From: Dallia pectoralis
Taxonomy: Eukaryota; Chordata; Actinopteri; Esociformes; Umbridae
Length of the DNA stretch: 64,000 nt
Direction of reading: 5' to 3'
Assembly (NCBI GenBank): GCA_029465975.1
Contig: CM055758.1
Location: forward strand, 11,507,326 to 11,571,325
Position 1 is the first letter of the stretch. Each line of letters begins with the position of its first letter. The position numbers and the translations under genes are program-made. Below, in pieces: positions 13,889-25,695 of this stretch. Under the pieces are notes generated by a model. The model saw only the letters and a list, made by a program, of their open reading frames with translations, did no database searches and was not told the DNA's origin.

Positions 13889-14120
13889 CTATAGGTTTGT
13901 GCCAGAAGGGCGAACGTAAATTTGAGAAGCGAAAACGAAAAAAAGATTTCGAAAATCTGGCAGCGCATTCAAAAGCACGTTTGGCGAAAGCGAAACTCAC
14001 ATTTTCAATCAAAGAATTCAGTTTATTTGAAGAAAATGTAAAAATGTTTGCCGTTTATGCATGTTTGTTCGTTTTCGCAAAAGTTTCATTAATTTTTATT
14101 GACCCAAATCTTATCCCATA
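13889..14120 (-). repeat. right arm of the ~240-bp inverted repeat pair
   Basis: Inverted partner of 8996-9232. Homology runs from 'ataggtttgtgcc' at about 13889 out to 'aatcttatcccata' at about 14120 and stops abruptly at both ends, which defines the arm edges. Divergence between the arms is visible (several substitutions and short gaps), so this is an old insertion. Confidence 0.7.
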
Positions 14121-15105
14121 TCTTTGACGTCCTGCTGCACGTATTTCGAAACTCACTTCACAGATGTTTCCAGTTGGTGGCGCAGTTGTTTTGGAAAACA
14201 CTGTTCCGAAATACAACTGTGCCAGAGAAAGAAGGCTGCAGTTGGATGCCTTTCGAAAATCATGAATGCTTTTATCACTGGGTGCACATACCTAATAAAA
14301 CATTGTAATACATGCTAAATAAAATGTAGTATCTTCTCTTGTGATATTGACGTCAGAAGATGTCGCAGCTATAATTAGACACATTTATGGCGAACCATGA
14401 CAAAAACTTCTGGATCTGGAATCTTGAAAATGTTTCGTCAGAATGTCTTCGCAGTAGATAACTGAACTTAATTATGTGTAGACGTTAATTTAATCTAAGG
14501 TGTCAAATACTTATGCAATATGTTATTTTATCTTTGTACATAATTAGCAAAATTTGGCATTACTGTTTTTTTATGTGGATAAGTGGCAAAAATTCTTAAA
14601 ACCTTTTTCATTTCACAGTTTTTATACAATAAAACGTTTGAATGTGCTATGACGGGTTAATAGTTCCCATAGATGCCTGTGCCACTGCGCCACATGTGGC
14701 AAAACGCTGTGACAAACACCCAGATATCGTACACGTACAGGATCTCTTACAGCATATGGTGCTAAAACGTTTTGGCAAGATGTAACAAGATTCGTGGATT
14801 ACATTTATAATGATTTCCATCCTATTTGGTGAAAGTAATATGAAATAAATTCATTATTATTTTATTGGACAGATTTTTCGTGAATGATTGTGAACAATCA
14901 AATACTTAAACAAAAAGTTCTTCAAAACAGTATTCACACTATTCGGTATTTCTGATCCATATGAAGTGTCCATTTACCCCCTAGGCAAAATGCTGTATAC
15001 TTTCTGTTTAATTGTGTTCCCCATGCTATACTTGTATAATGAATAACATAATTATGTATTTATATATTTATTTATGCTGCTTCAATAAAAAACGAACAAG
15101 GAAAT
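14121..15105. other. intergenic, probable Tc1 tail relic
   Basis: At about 14505-14650 the words 'caaatacttatgcaat' and 'caataaaacgtttgaa' resemble the terminal region of fish Tc1-like elements, so this is likely a decayed copy. Otherwise AT-rich with no credible ORF. Confidence 0.35.
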
Positions 15106-15118
15106 GAAACACTCGCGA
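15106..15118 (+). repeat. 5' target-site duplication of the LINE
   Basis: gaaacactcgcga lies just before the LINE 5' end. The matching gaaacactctcgcga is at 29824-29838, just after the 3' (GAA)n tail. The two differ only by an extra 'tc'. Direct flanking repeats of this size are expected from target-primed reverse transcription. Confidence 0.75.
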
Positions 15119-15162
15119 TTTTTTTTGGCTGATTGCACGGCTGCGCTGTGACTGAGGTTGGC

Positions 15163-15468
15163 ATGGCGGGTAGTTCGGATGGTAGCGAGATGGATATGCC
15201 GGAGTGCAGTGAGGGGTTTGATAAGGATGAGGGGGGAGAAGTACCTGGGGTTAAGGTAACCTGGAAGGGGAAGAATGAGAGGAAGCGGATTAGGAAAGAC
15301 GGTGAGTCGATATCGGTTGGGGATGACAAGAGGAGTGCGGAGCGAAAACGCATGACAAATAAGAATAAAGGGAACGGGGAGGAGAGCCCAACTTTGCTGG
15401 TGGAGTTTGAGGGGCATTTACCCAGTAGAGTGTGTTTGGGGTTTGTGAATACAGAACTCTGTTTGTGA
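15163..15468 (+). pseudogene. LINE ORF1, 5' part
   Basis: N-terminal part of the gag-like ORF1 protein, starting at ATG 15163 (MAGSSDGSEMDMPECSEG). It is acidic, then basic (KNERKRIRKDGES), then enters the segment LLVEFEGHLPSRVCLGFV. That last segment is the one that has become tandemly repeated (50-bp unit). The frame runs into a stop at 15466-15468 because of a small insertion (aatacagaactctgtttg). The rest of ORF1 resumes at about 18971, after a nested insertion. Function by family: RNA binding and RNP formation for retrotransposition. Confidence 0.7.
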
Positions 15469-15495
15469 GTTACTATGTGAGGGGCATTTACCCAA
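15409..15495 (+). repeat. 50-bp ORF1 repeat, left copies
   Basis: One copy plus a partial second copy of the 50-bp unit (gaggggcatttaccca, then gtagagtgtgtttgggg, then tttgtgagttactatgt). The partial copy is cut off at 15495 by foreign sequence. Three further copies lie at 18974-19127 on the other side of the nested insertion. Confidence 0.8.
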
Positions 15496-15511
15496 TCAGA
15501 TTTACACTTAC

Positions 15512-16492
15512 TTGTCGGTCTGTGAACAGTGCAGGCCATCTGGATTTGATGTCAACGACAAGGGGCTCATCTTCCACAATCTCCTTTCTTAGGGAGAAAG
15601 TACTCAGCATTGCTGCTTCTACAGTTACCCAATCGGGACTTCTTTTCTGCATATCCTCTTGCATTCGACTCCTCTCTCCTTCTAGGGAAGTGGTGGTCTT
15701 GCCCTCGGGCAATACTGGCAAGAAATTTGTCTCTGATCTCCTTGGTTTCTTCATCTTGCCTTTACTTTTGTTCCCAACACCCCGTCGCTTTTCAGAATTG
15801 ACAGTAAGTTCCGAACACCCCGCAATACGCAGCTTCAGCCGGAAGTTTCCCATTTTAAATTGAATGCTAATTTTCCAACCGTACCATCCGGATGCTGACC
15901 CTGGTTCTTTAAGACATGGATGCTTTTCGGTGAGAGCAACGGCAACGCTTTCAAATTCTTGGTTTGATGGGTAAGCTTAGTAAGCATAGATTTCCTCTGC
16001 AATTTTGTCCAGAATGTCTGTCTTAACATCCTTAGATTTCCTTGTCGGAGCCTTAGCTCAACATCATGGGAGAAAGTAGGTATGATGAAATTTTTAGGCC
16101 AGTGAAGTGATCGTTTGTTTGAGGTTGATCTCGGTGAAGAACACAAACTGGAAGTGTCCACTGTAACTTCAGACAGGTTCAAGTCATTGGACTGTTTCAT
16201 TATTGTCAAAATGAATTCTCAAATGAGAAAAATACTGCTTAACATTACAGGGCTCCAAAAAATTACAGTGGTCACATTTTAAACAAGCGTTTACAGTATC
16301 ATGGAAAGATTTTCGGTGTTGAGTCAAATGCCTCTTGAGTGCTATCTCTGTTTTAAAGTTGCAAGGACAATCTTGATGGATACATGGTAATGGACAGCTT
16401 CTTGCATAATGTCCATGCTTCAATTTGTAATGTCTGATAAGGATTTGTTGATTTGAAGTGTCAAATCTGCAGTACTTACAGTTCCACTTCAT
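15512..16492 (-). pseudogene. C2H2 zinc-finger / SAMD3-like fish multigene-family fragment
   Basis: Minus-strand gene fragment. It starts at ATG 16492 with MKWNCKYC, then three zinc-finger-like units: C-X2-C-X12-H-X4-H (CKYC...HYKLKH), CIHQDC...HLTQH and CDHC...HLRIH. The frame breaks near 16190-16200. The second block (16209-15835) includes WPKNFIIPTFSHDVELRLRQ, and after another frame change (about 15853-15840) the third block (15853-15512) includes KKPRRSETNFLPVLPEG and SRWPALFTDRQ, ending at CAA|gtaagt. These blocks match, from memory, a large teleost family of uncharacterised or SAMD3-like proteins. The middle of the family protein is missing here, so it is a deleted or decayed copy. The function of the family is unknown to me. 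Confidence 0.6.
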
Positions 16493-16499
16493 CCATTGA

Positions 16500-18417
16500 A
16501 GGTATAAATATTGATTTCCGTACTACTTTGTACTATTATGCAGATTATGTTACCATTTTCGAGCTAGCCCAGAAGCTATTTTCTAAAGCAGATGTGCAAT
16601 TTCGACCACGTGCTATTGAGCCATGCTAGCTAACGACTAACTAGCCAGTGTCCTCACTAACAATAAATGTTAGCCAACGCCATGCTAGAAACCGAGATGT
16701 TAGCTACCAACATTCTCGCTACATACCATTGCCCATTCTAGAGAATTTAACAAAACATTTACGAAACAAATGTTTGGATAGCGAGTCACTCAACGATAAT
16801 TGTAAAATACACTGACATATCATTAACACCCAATCTATAATATTACCTAGAATAGTAGCAGTTGGCCTAGCTACTTTTAATAATACCAGTATCAAACAAA
16901 TTGTAAGTTATTCAACGTGTCTGCATATTGGCGCCATGTGTGCTAGCTGGTCGGTTCCATTGAACAGCATGATAATAGCAAGCTTAATAATACATAGCAG
17001 ATCTGTAAGCGGCAGAAGTGCACAAGTATTCAGAGTTCTGTATTCAAATTATAACAAACATTTAGGTTACTTAGTAGATAAATATCATGTCAGTGGTTGT
17101 ATTGTTTTAAAGCAGATACTCACATTTTGCCGAACTCCTTACTTCTGCCTGGACAGCTTTGAGTGCGGTTGAGGTGTTGCCGAATGTGACCTAGGCACTT
17201 CGTCAAATGCGCCCCCGCCAAGTTAATTTACCACTGAGTTTTAAAGTACATGTTGGTAATATGACAAGGCTTAATTACGTAAATAAATAAATGTTTGATT
17301 ACACTGTTTAATTTGGTGATGACTATAGTTTCAAGAATGAAGGCTCAGGCGCTAAACCATGATACAGATGAAATTCTATAGTCCTTAACAATGCGCAAAC
17401 AATTGTAACACCTGCTACCGTAACACCTGTTACTACAACCACCAGTGATGCCACAAGAACTCCAGCTACTACCACCACAGACCAGCCAATCAGAACGCGT
17501 TTTCACTCACCTGATTTCTAACAGCTGTGTCCAATTTAGGTGTATTTCTTGAAACTATCGAGAGCTCTGTGCTTGGGTAATGGATTCTACCCCAGTCCTC
17601 AACGTATTCATTACAACAATATGCACACTCTACACAAACATATCACAATGGGATAGTACAAAACATGCACTTATTTATTTATTTTATTACTTGTTTTATT
17701 TGCTAAATATTACCCTTTTCCCAGTGCCCATAATGTTTTCTTTCAGCAGATGCATGTTAAACTTTTCTGAACATTGAACATATACATGTCTGTCTACAAG
17801 TACTTACAACTGTAGACGTTTTTGGTGATCTGATGCAAGTTTTTTCTGTAGTTCATCTCTGTTTCCTCAACCATTTAGACAACCATGTTTTTCAGGTTAT
17901 CATCTTAAATGTATAATCAAGATGTCTAGTCTGCAATATTTTTCATGTCACTTAAAACCAATTGTAACAGTACCCATATTACTATCATTACGTTGACCTC
18001 ACCAAACTAAAACTCATCTCAGTAGATTGCATTAGATTGTTACATGGCTTGCCATGGAAGCTTAAGCCCTATATTTCGATTGATAATAAATGTGCATGTA
18101 TTGCAAAGAAATGCGTTAAACAGCCTCCTAGTTTACATATTTAACAGACTAAATCAAATTCAATGAAATGTAAGCCCTTTTTGTTACAAAGTACTTATAC
18201 ACATACCAATAACCAGCCTGAAACCCAGAAGAGCAATCAACAGCAGGTTGATGTAGTCGCTAGGAAAACCTCCCTATGAAGCTATAAAAAACCTAGAGAG
18301 GAACCAGACTCATTTTGATGCACTGGTGTCAGATTTGACCAAATTAGATGTATGTGACAGACAAAAAACATAATGTATGGGCAATAACACTTATTTGCTT
18401 AGATTTAATGGAAATGT
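16500..18417. other. interior of nested insertion, upstream of the zinc-finger exon
   Basis: Likely the 5' flank of the minus-strand zinc-finger gene. A GTGAGT donor on the minus strand near 17120 could end a non-coding first exon. At about 18290 the words 'aacctagagaggaaccaga' recur from 8634, an interspersed repeat. No protein-coding ORF is recognised. Confidence 0.35.
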
Positions 18418-18860
18418 GTAGTTGTTTTAACATGAAATGCTATAAACACAACTGCTATCTTGATGTTGTTGATTTGACTTCTTGGTTCTGACTTAAAACT
18501 TAGGTGGACTTATATTTCTTAAAGGATTCAACTTAATTCTGGAAGTTAAAGCAATAATACAAATTGTAGTTCTCTCAACTTTAAATGTTAAGTATACACA
18601 ACTACTATCTTGATGTTGTTAATTTGACTTCTTGGTTGTGATTTGAAAGTTAAGTGAACACATAGTTTATATCTGATTCAACTTGATTTTATTAGTTAAG
18701 ACAGTGTAAAGACTTGTAGTTGTTATAACGTGACATGTTTTGTCAACACAACTGGGATTTTGTTTTAGTTGATTTGACTAATAAATTCTGATTTGAAAGT
18801 TGACTGAACATATTGTTCTTTGTTAACTGAACTTCATTTTTTATGTTAATTTTTTTTTGT
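18418..18860. repeat. three ~155-bp tandem repeats
   Basis: Three diverged copies of a unit of roughly 150-155 bp. Each carries the words acaact(a/g)ctatcttgatg, ttgatttgacttcttggtt, tttgaaagtta and ttgtagtt. They sit near the right end of the nested insertion and resemble subterminal repeats of a DNA transposon. Copy-to-copy divergence is substantial. Confidence 0.6.
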
Positions 18861-18973
18861 CAACTTAACTTAACATTACTTGTTAAAACAACACATTTTG
18901 CACAAAAAGTTGTCTTGACTAGATATAATATGTTATTTTAACGAAATCGTCCAGTTTTTTTTTACAGTGTATG

Positions 18974-19127
18974 TGAGGGGCATTTACCCAGTAGAGTGTG
19001 TTTGGGGTTTGTGAGTTACTATGTGAGGGGCATTTACCCAGTAGAGTGTGTTTGGGGTTTGTGAGTTACTATGTGAGGGGCATTTACCCAGTAGAGTGTG
19101 TTTGGGGTTTGTGAGTTACTATGTGAG
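18974..19127 (+). repeat. 50-bp ORF1 repeat, three right copies
   Basis: Three near-identical 50-bp units (starts 18974, 19024, 19074) encoding GHLPSRVCLGFVSYYV in one frame. Because 50 is not a multiple of three, each added unit shifts the reading frame, so this expansion alone disrupts ORF1. Confidence 0.9.
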
Positions 19128-19701
19128 GGAGTTTGTGCCGGCACCGCTGAGGTGCTTTAAGTGCAAACATATGGGACATGTGGCGAGTGTGTGCAAGGGG
19201 CAGTGTCGGTGTGCCAAATGTGGGGGCCCACATGAGTATGGGAAGTGTGAACCACAGGCAAAATTAAGGTGCTGTAACTGCGGCGGGGAGCATAGTGCGG
19301 CATATGGGGGGTGTAGTGTTCAGAGAAAGGAGGCAGAGGTACAGAGGTATAAGATAGTGAATAAGGTGACATATGCAGAGGCAGCGAGGAAAAGCCAAGG
19401 CAGCGGGAGGGAAGAGGTAACAAGGGTCCAGGAACAGCCCGGTTTGATCACACGTAGAGTGGAGGGGGATGTGGTGGAGGGTGGAGATAAGAAGTGTAGT
19501 CCTGAGGGTTGCTCAGTTACAGAAGAGACACTAGTGGTGAAAGGGGTGGATTTTCTAGCCTTTATCTGTCATATTCTTAATATGAGTGAGCAGGTAAAGA
19601 AAAAGTCGGCACGTATTGATATGGTGGTTAGGGCTGCTAAGGAGTTTATGGGGATTATGGAAGTAACGGGAGATGTTACATGGGATGTTAGCACAGCCTA
19701 A
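19128..19701 (+). pseudogene. LINE ORF1, 3' part with zinc knuckles
   Basis: C-terminal part of the gag-like ORF1 protein. It carries CFKCKHMGHVASVC (CX2CX4HX4C), then CAKCGGPHEYGKC and CCNCGGEHSAAYGGC, the three-knuckle arrangement typical of I/Jockey-type LINE ORF1. These are followed by EVQRYKIVNKVTYAEAARK and a C-terminus ending VTGDVTWDVSTA at the stop codon 19699-19701. ORF2 begins 30 bp downstream. In-frame reading extends upstream into the 50-bp repeats (from 19048), but the true N-terminus is at 15163. Confidence 0.85.
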
Positions 19702-19800
19702 GAGTGGGGATGTGGAGAGTAGTTGTAGGTGATGTCACTGGTGCTGTTACAATGGAATGCAAGAAGTTTAGTAGCTAATGGGCAGGAGTTTAAGAGGTAT

Positions 19801-22800
19801 GTATATGGGTTAGATGTAGTACCAAATGTATATGGGTTAGATGTAGTACCAAATGTATATGGGTTAGATGTAGTACCAAATGTATATGGGTTAGATGTAG
19901 TGCCAAATGTATATGGGTTAGATGTAGTACCAAATGTATATGGGTTAGATGTAGTGCCAAATGTATATGGGTTAGATGTAGTGCCAAATGTATATGGGTT
20001 AGATGTAGTGCCAAATGTATATGGGTTAGATGTAGTGCCAAATGTATATGGGTTAGATGTAGTACCAAATGTATATGGGTTAGATGTAGTACCAAATGTA
20101 TATGGGTTAGATGTAGTACCAAATTTATATGGGTTAGATTTAGTGCCAAATGTATATGGGTTAGATGTAGTACCAAATGTATATGGGTTAGATGTAGTGC
20201 CAAATGTATATGGGTTAGATGTAGTACCAAATGTATATGGGTTAGATGTAGTACCAAATGTATATGGGTTAGATGTAGTGCCAAATGTATATGGGTTAGA
20301 TGTAGTGCCAAATGTATATGGGTTAGATGTAGTGCCAAATGTATATGGGTTAGATGTAGTGCCAAATGTATATGGGTTAGATGTAGTGCCAAATGTATAT
20401 GGGTTAGATGTAGTGCCAAATGTATATGGGTTAGATGTAGTACCAAATGTATATGGGTTAGATGTAGTACCAAATGTATATGGGTTAGATGTAGTGCCAA
20501 ATGTATATGGGTTAGATGTAGTGCCAAATGTATATGGGTTAGATGTAGTGCCAAATGTATATGGGTTAGATGTAGTGCCAAATGTATATTGGTTAGATGT
20601 AGTGCCAAATGTATATGGGTTAGATGTAGTGCCAAATGTATATGGGTTAGATGTAGTGCCAAATGTATATGGGTTAGATGTAGTGCCAAATGTATATGGG
20701 TTAGATGTAGTACCAAATGTATATGGGTTAGATGTAGTGCCAAATGTATATGGGTTAGATGTAGTACCAAATGTATATGGGTTAGATGTAGTACCAAATG
20801 TATATGGGTTAGATGTAGTACCAAATGTATATGGGTTAGATGTAGTGCCAAATGTATATGGGTTAGATGTAGTGCCAAATGTATATGGGTTAGATGTAGT
20901 GCCAAATGTATATGGGTTAGATGTAGTGCCAAATGTATATGGGTTAGATGTAGTGCCAAATGTATATGGGTTAGATGTAGTGCCAAATGTATATGGGTTA
21001 GATGTAGTGCCAAATGTATATGGGTTAGATGTAGTGCCAAATGTATATGGGTTAGATGTAGTACCAAATGTTTATGGGTTAGATGTAGTACCAAATGTAT
21101 ATGGGTTAGATGTAGTACCAAATGTATATGGGTTAGATGTAGTACCAAATGTATATGGGTTAGATGTAGTACCAAATGTATATGGGTTAGATGTAGTGCC
21201 AAATGTATATGGGTTAGATGTAGTACCAAATGTATATGGGTTAGATGTAGTACCAAATGTATATGGGTTAGATGTAGTGCCAAATGTATATGGGTTAGAT
21301 GTAGTGCCAAATGTATATGGGTTAGATGTAGTGCCAAATGTATATGGGTTAGATGTAGTACCCAATGTATATGGGTTAGATGTAGTACCAAATGTATATG
21401 GGTTAGATGTAGTACCAAATGTATATGGGTTAGATGTAGTGCCAAATGTATATGGGTTAGATGTAGTGCCAAATGTATATGGGTTAGATGTAGTGCCAAA
21501 TGTATATGGGTTAGATGTAGTGCCAAATGTATATGGGTTAGATGTAGTACCAAATGTATATGGGTTAGATGTAGTGCCAAATGTATATGGGTTAGATGTA
21601 GTGCCAAATGTATATGGGTTAGATGTAGTACCAAATGTATATGGGTTAGATGTAGTGCCAAATGTATATGGGTTAGATGTAGTGCCAAATGTATATGGGT
21701 TAGATGTAGTGCCAAATGTATATGGGTTAGATGTAGTGCCAAATGTATATGGGTTAGATGTAGTGCCAAATGTATATGGGTTAGATGTAGTACCAAATGT
21801 ATATGGGTTAGATGTAGTACCAAATGTATATGGGTTAGATGTAGTGCCAAATGTATATGGGTTAGATGTAGTACCAAATGTATATGGGTTAGATGTAGTG
21901 CCAAATGTATATGGGTTAGATGTAGTACCAAATGTATATGGGTTAGATGTAGTACCAAATGTATATGGGTTAGATGTAGTGCCAAATGTATATGGGTTAG
22001 ATGTAGTACCAAATGTATATGGGTTAGATGTAGTACCAAATGTATATGGGTTAGATGTAGTACCAAATGTATATGGGTTAGATGTAGTACCAAATGTATA
22101 TGGGTTAGATGTAGTGCCAAATGTATATGGGTTAGATGTAGTACCAAATGTATATGGGTTAGATGTAGTACCAAATGTATATGGGTTAGATGTAGTGCCA
22201 AATGTATATGGGTTAGATGTAGTGCCAAATGTATATGGGTTAGATGTAGTGCCAAATGTATATGGGTTAGATGTAGTACCAAATGTATATGGGTTAGATG
22301 TAGTACCAAATGTATATGGGTTAGATGTAGTACCAAATGTATATGGGTTAGATGTAGTGCCAAATGTATATGGGTTAGATGTAGTGCCAAATGTATATGG
22401 GTTAGATGTAGTGCCAAATGTATATGGGTTAGATGTAGTGCCAAATGTATATGGGTTAGATGTAGTACCAAATGTATATGGGTTAGATGTAGTGCCAAAT
22501 GTATATGGGTTAGATGTAGTGCCAAATGTATATGGGTTAGATGTAGTACCAAATGTATATGGGTTAGATGTAGTGCCAAATGTATATGGGTTAGATGTAG
22601 TGCCAAATGTATATGGGTTAGATGTAGTGCCAAATGTATATGGGTTAGATGTAGTACCAAATGTATATGGGTTAGATGTAGTACCAAATGTATATGGGTT
22701 AGATGTAGTACCAAATGTATATGGGTTAGATGTAGTGCCAAATGTATATGGGTTAGATGTAGTGCCAAATGTATATGGGTTAGATGTAGTGCCAAATGTA

Positions 22801-25695
22801 TATGGGTTAGATGTAGTGCCAAATGTATATGGGTTAGATGTAGTACCAAATGTATATGGGTTAGATGTAGTGCCAAATGTATATGGGTTAGATGTAGTGC
22901 CAAATGTATATGGGTTAGATGTAGTACCAAATGTATATGGGTTAGATGTAGTGCCAAATGTATATGGGTTAGATGTAGTGCCAAATGTATATGGGTTAGA
23001 TGTAGTGCCAAATGTATATGGGTTAGATGTAGTGCCAAATGTATATGGGTTAGATGTAGTGCCAAATGTATATGGGTTAGATGTAGTACCAAATGTATAT
23101 GGGTTAGATGTAGTACCAAATGTATATGGGTTAGATGTAGTGCCAAATGTATATGGGTTAGATGTAGTACCAAATGTATATGGGTTAGATGTAGTACCAA
23201 ATGTATATGGGTTAGATGTAGTACCAAATGTATATGGGTTAGATGTAGTACCAAATGTATATGGGTTAGATGTAGTGCCAAATGTATATGGGTTAGATGT
23301 AGTGCCAAATGTATATGGGTTAGATGTAGTGCCAAATGTATATGGGTTAGATGTAGTACCAAATGTATATGGGTTAGATGTAGTACCAAATGTATATGGG
23401 TTAGATGTAGTACCAAATGTATATGGGTTAGATGTAGTGCCAAATGTATATGGGTTATATGTAGTGCCAAATGTATATGGGTTAGATGTAGTGCCAAATG
23501 TATATGGGTTAGATGTAGTGCCAAATGTATATGGGTTAGATGTAGTGCCAAATGTATATGGGTTAGATGTAGTGCCAAATGTATATGGGTTAGATGTAGT
23601 ACCAAATGTATATGGGTTAGATGTAGTGCCAAATGTATATGGGTTAGATGTAGTGCCAAATGTATATGGGTTAGATGTAGTGCCAAATGTATATGGGTTA
23701 GATGTAGTGCCAAATGTATATGGGTTAGATGTAGTGCCAAATGTATATGGGTTAGATGTAGTGCCAAATGTATATGGGTTAGATGTAGTGCCAAATGTAT
23801 ATGGGTTAGATGTAGTACCAAATGTATATGGGTTAGATGTAGTGCCAAATGTATATGGGTTAGATGTAGTGCCAAATGTATATGGGTTAGATGTAGTGCC
23901 AAATGTATATGGGTTAGATGTAGTACCAAATGTATATGGGTTAGATGTAGTGCCAAATGTATATGGGTTAGATGTAGTGCCAAATGTATATGGGTTAGAT
24001 GTAGTGCCAAATGTATATGGGTTAGATGGGTTAGATGTAGTGCCAAATGTATATGGGTTAGATGTAGTGCCAAATGTATATGGGTTAGATGTAGTGCCAA
24101 ATGTATATGGGTTAGATGTAGTGCCAAATGTATATGGGTTAGATGTAGTACCAAATGTATATGGGTTAGATGTAGTACCAAATGTATATGGGTTAGATGT
24201 AGTACCAAATGTATATGGGTTAGATGTAGTGCCAAATGTATATGGGTTAGATGTAGTGCCAAATGTATATGGGTTAGATGTAGTGCCAAATGTATATGGG
24301 TTAGATGTAGTACCAAATGTATATGGGTTAGATGTAGTGCCAAATGTATATGGGTTAGATGTAGTACCAAATGTATATGGGTTAGATGTAGTACCAAATG
24401 TATATGGGTTAGATGTAGTGCCAAATGTATATGGGTTAGATGTAGTACCAAATGTATATGGGTTAGATGTAGTGCCAAATGTATATGGGTTAGATGTAGT
24501 ACCAAATGTATATGGGTTAGATGTAGTACCAAATGTATATGGGTTAGATGTAGTGCCAAATGTATATGGGTTAGATGTAGTGCCAAATGTATATGGGTTA
24601 GATGTAGTGCCAAATGTATATGGGTTAGATGTAGTGCCAAATGTATATGGGTTAGATGTAGTGCCAAATGTATATGGGTTAGATGTAGTGCCAAATGTAT
24701 ATGGGTTAGATGTAGTGCCAAATGTATATGGGTTAGATGTAGTACCAAATGTATATGGGTTAGATGTAGTACCAAATGTATATGGGTTAGATGTAGTACC
24801 AAATGTATATGGGTTAGATGTAGTACCAAATGTATATGGGTTAGATGTAGTACCAAATGTATATGGGTTAGATGTAGTGCCAAATGTATATGGGTTAGAT
24901 GTAGTACCAAATTTATATGGGTTAGATTTAGTACCAAATGTATATGGGTTAGATGTAGTGCCAAATGTATATGGGTTAGATGTAGTGCCAAATGTATATG
25001 GGTTAGATGTAGTACCCAATGTATATGGGTTAGATGTAGTACCAAATGTATATGGGTTAGATGTAGTACCAAATGTATATGGGTTAGATGTAGTGCCAAA
25101 TGTATATGGGTTAGATGTAGTGCCAAATGTATATGGGTTAGATGTAGTGCCAAATGTATATGGGTTAGATGTAGTGCCAAATGTATATGGGTTAGATGTA
25201 GTACCAAATGTATATGGGTTAGATGTAGTGCCAAATGTATATGGGTTAGATGTAGTGCCAAATGTATATGGGTTAGATGTAGTACCAAATGTATATGGGT
25301 TAGATGTAGTGCCAAATGTATATGGGTTAGATGTAGTGCCAAATGTATATGGGTTAGATGTAGTGCCAAATGTATATGGGTTAGATGTAGTGCCAAATGT
25401 ATATGGGTTAGATGTAGTACCAAATGTATATGGGTTAGATGTAGTACCAAATGTATATGGGTTAGATGTAGTACCAAATGTATATGGGTTAGATGTAGTG
25501 CCAAATGTATATGGGTTAGATGTAGTGCCAAATGTATATGGGTTAGATGTAGTGCCAAATGTATATGGGTTAGATGTAGTACCAAATGTATATGGGTTAG
25601 ATGTAGTACCAAATGTATATGGGTTAGATGTAGTGCCAAATGTATATGGGTTAGATGTAGTACCAAATGTATATGGGTTAGATGTAGTGCCAAAT
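19801..25695 (+). repeat. 27-bp minisatellite, 218 units, in frame inside LINE endonuclease
   Basis: The array encodes (VYGLDVVPN)n. Its length, 5,895 bp, is exactly 218 x 27 plus one 9-bp insertion (GLD doubled, near 24024). The single ancestral copy is the LINE's own codons between FKRY and VICVQET. Units differ mainly at one site, GTA or GTG for the second Val of VVP. Rare variants are TTT at about 20124 and 24912, CCC for CCA at 21361 and 25015, TTG at about 20589, TTTAT at about 21070 and GGGTTAT at about 23457. Homogeneity is very high. Because the unit lacks stops in several frames, long ORFs also appear on the opposite strand and in a shifted frame; these are not genes. Confidence 0.97.

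Larger units (their letters stand above)
15496..18970 (-). mobile_element. 3.5-kb nested insertion carrying a zinc-finger gene fragment
   Basis: Foreign sequence between two copies of the LINE ORF1 repeat. Both sides read 'atgtgaggggcatttaccca', which could be a 20-bp target duplication or simply two copies of the 50-bp unit. The insert holds, on its minus strand, a possible upstream non-coding exon (about 17200-17122, donor GTGAGT), a zinc-finger exon, a further coding part ending at a normal donor (15512), then at the other end three 155-bp tandem repeats and the terminus 'tttttacagtgt'. Such 'ttttacagtg' ends occur in several fish DNA transposons, but the matching inverted terminus is not present at 15496, so one end may be deleted. 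Confidence 0.6.

Noticed and set aside
15072..15539. 155-codon minus-strand ORF opposite LINE ORF1
   Set aside because: Antisense shadow of ORF1; composition (Ser/Pro/Phe) follows from the purine-rich sense strand.
19801..25695. Telomere-like repeat, because each unit contains gggtta
   Set aside because: The hexamer occurs once per 27-bp unit inside a coding repeat and is never tandem on its own except for the 9-bp GLD duplication.
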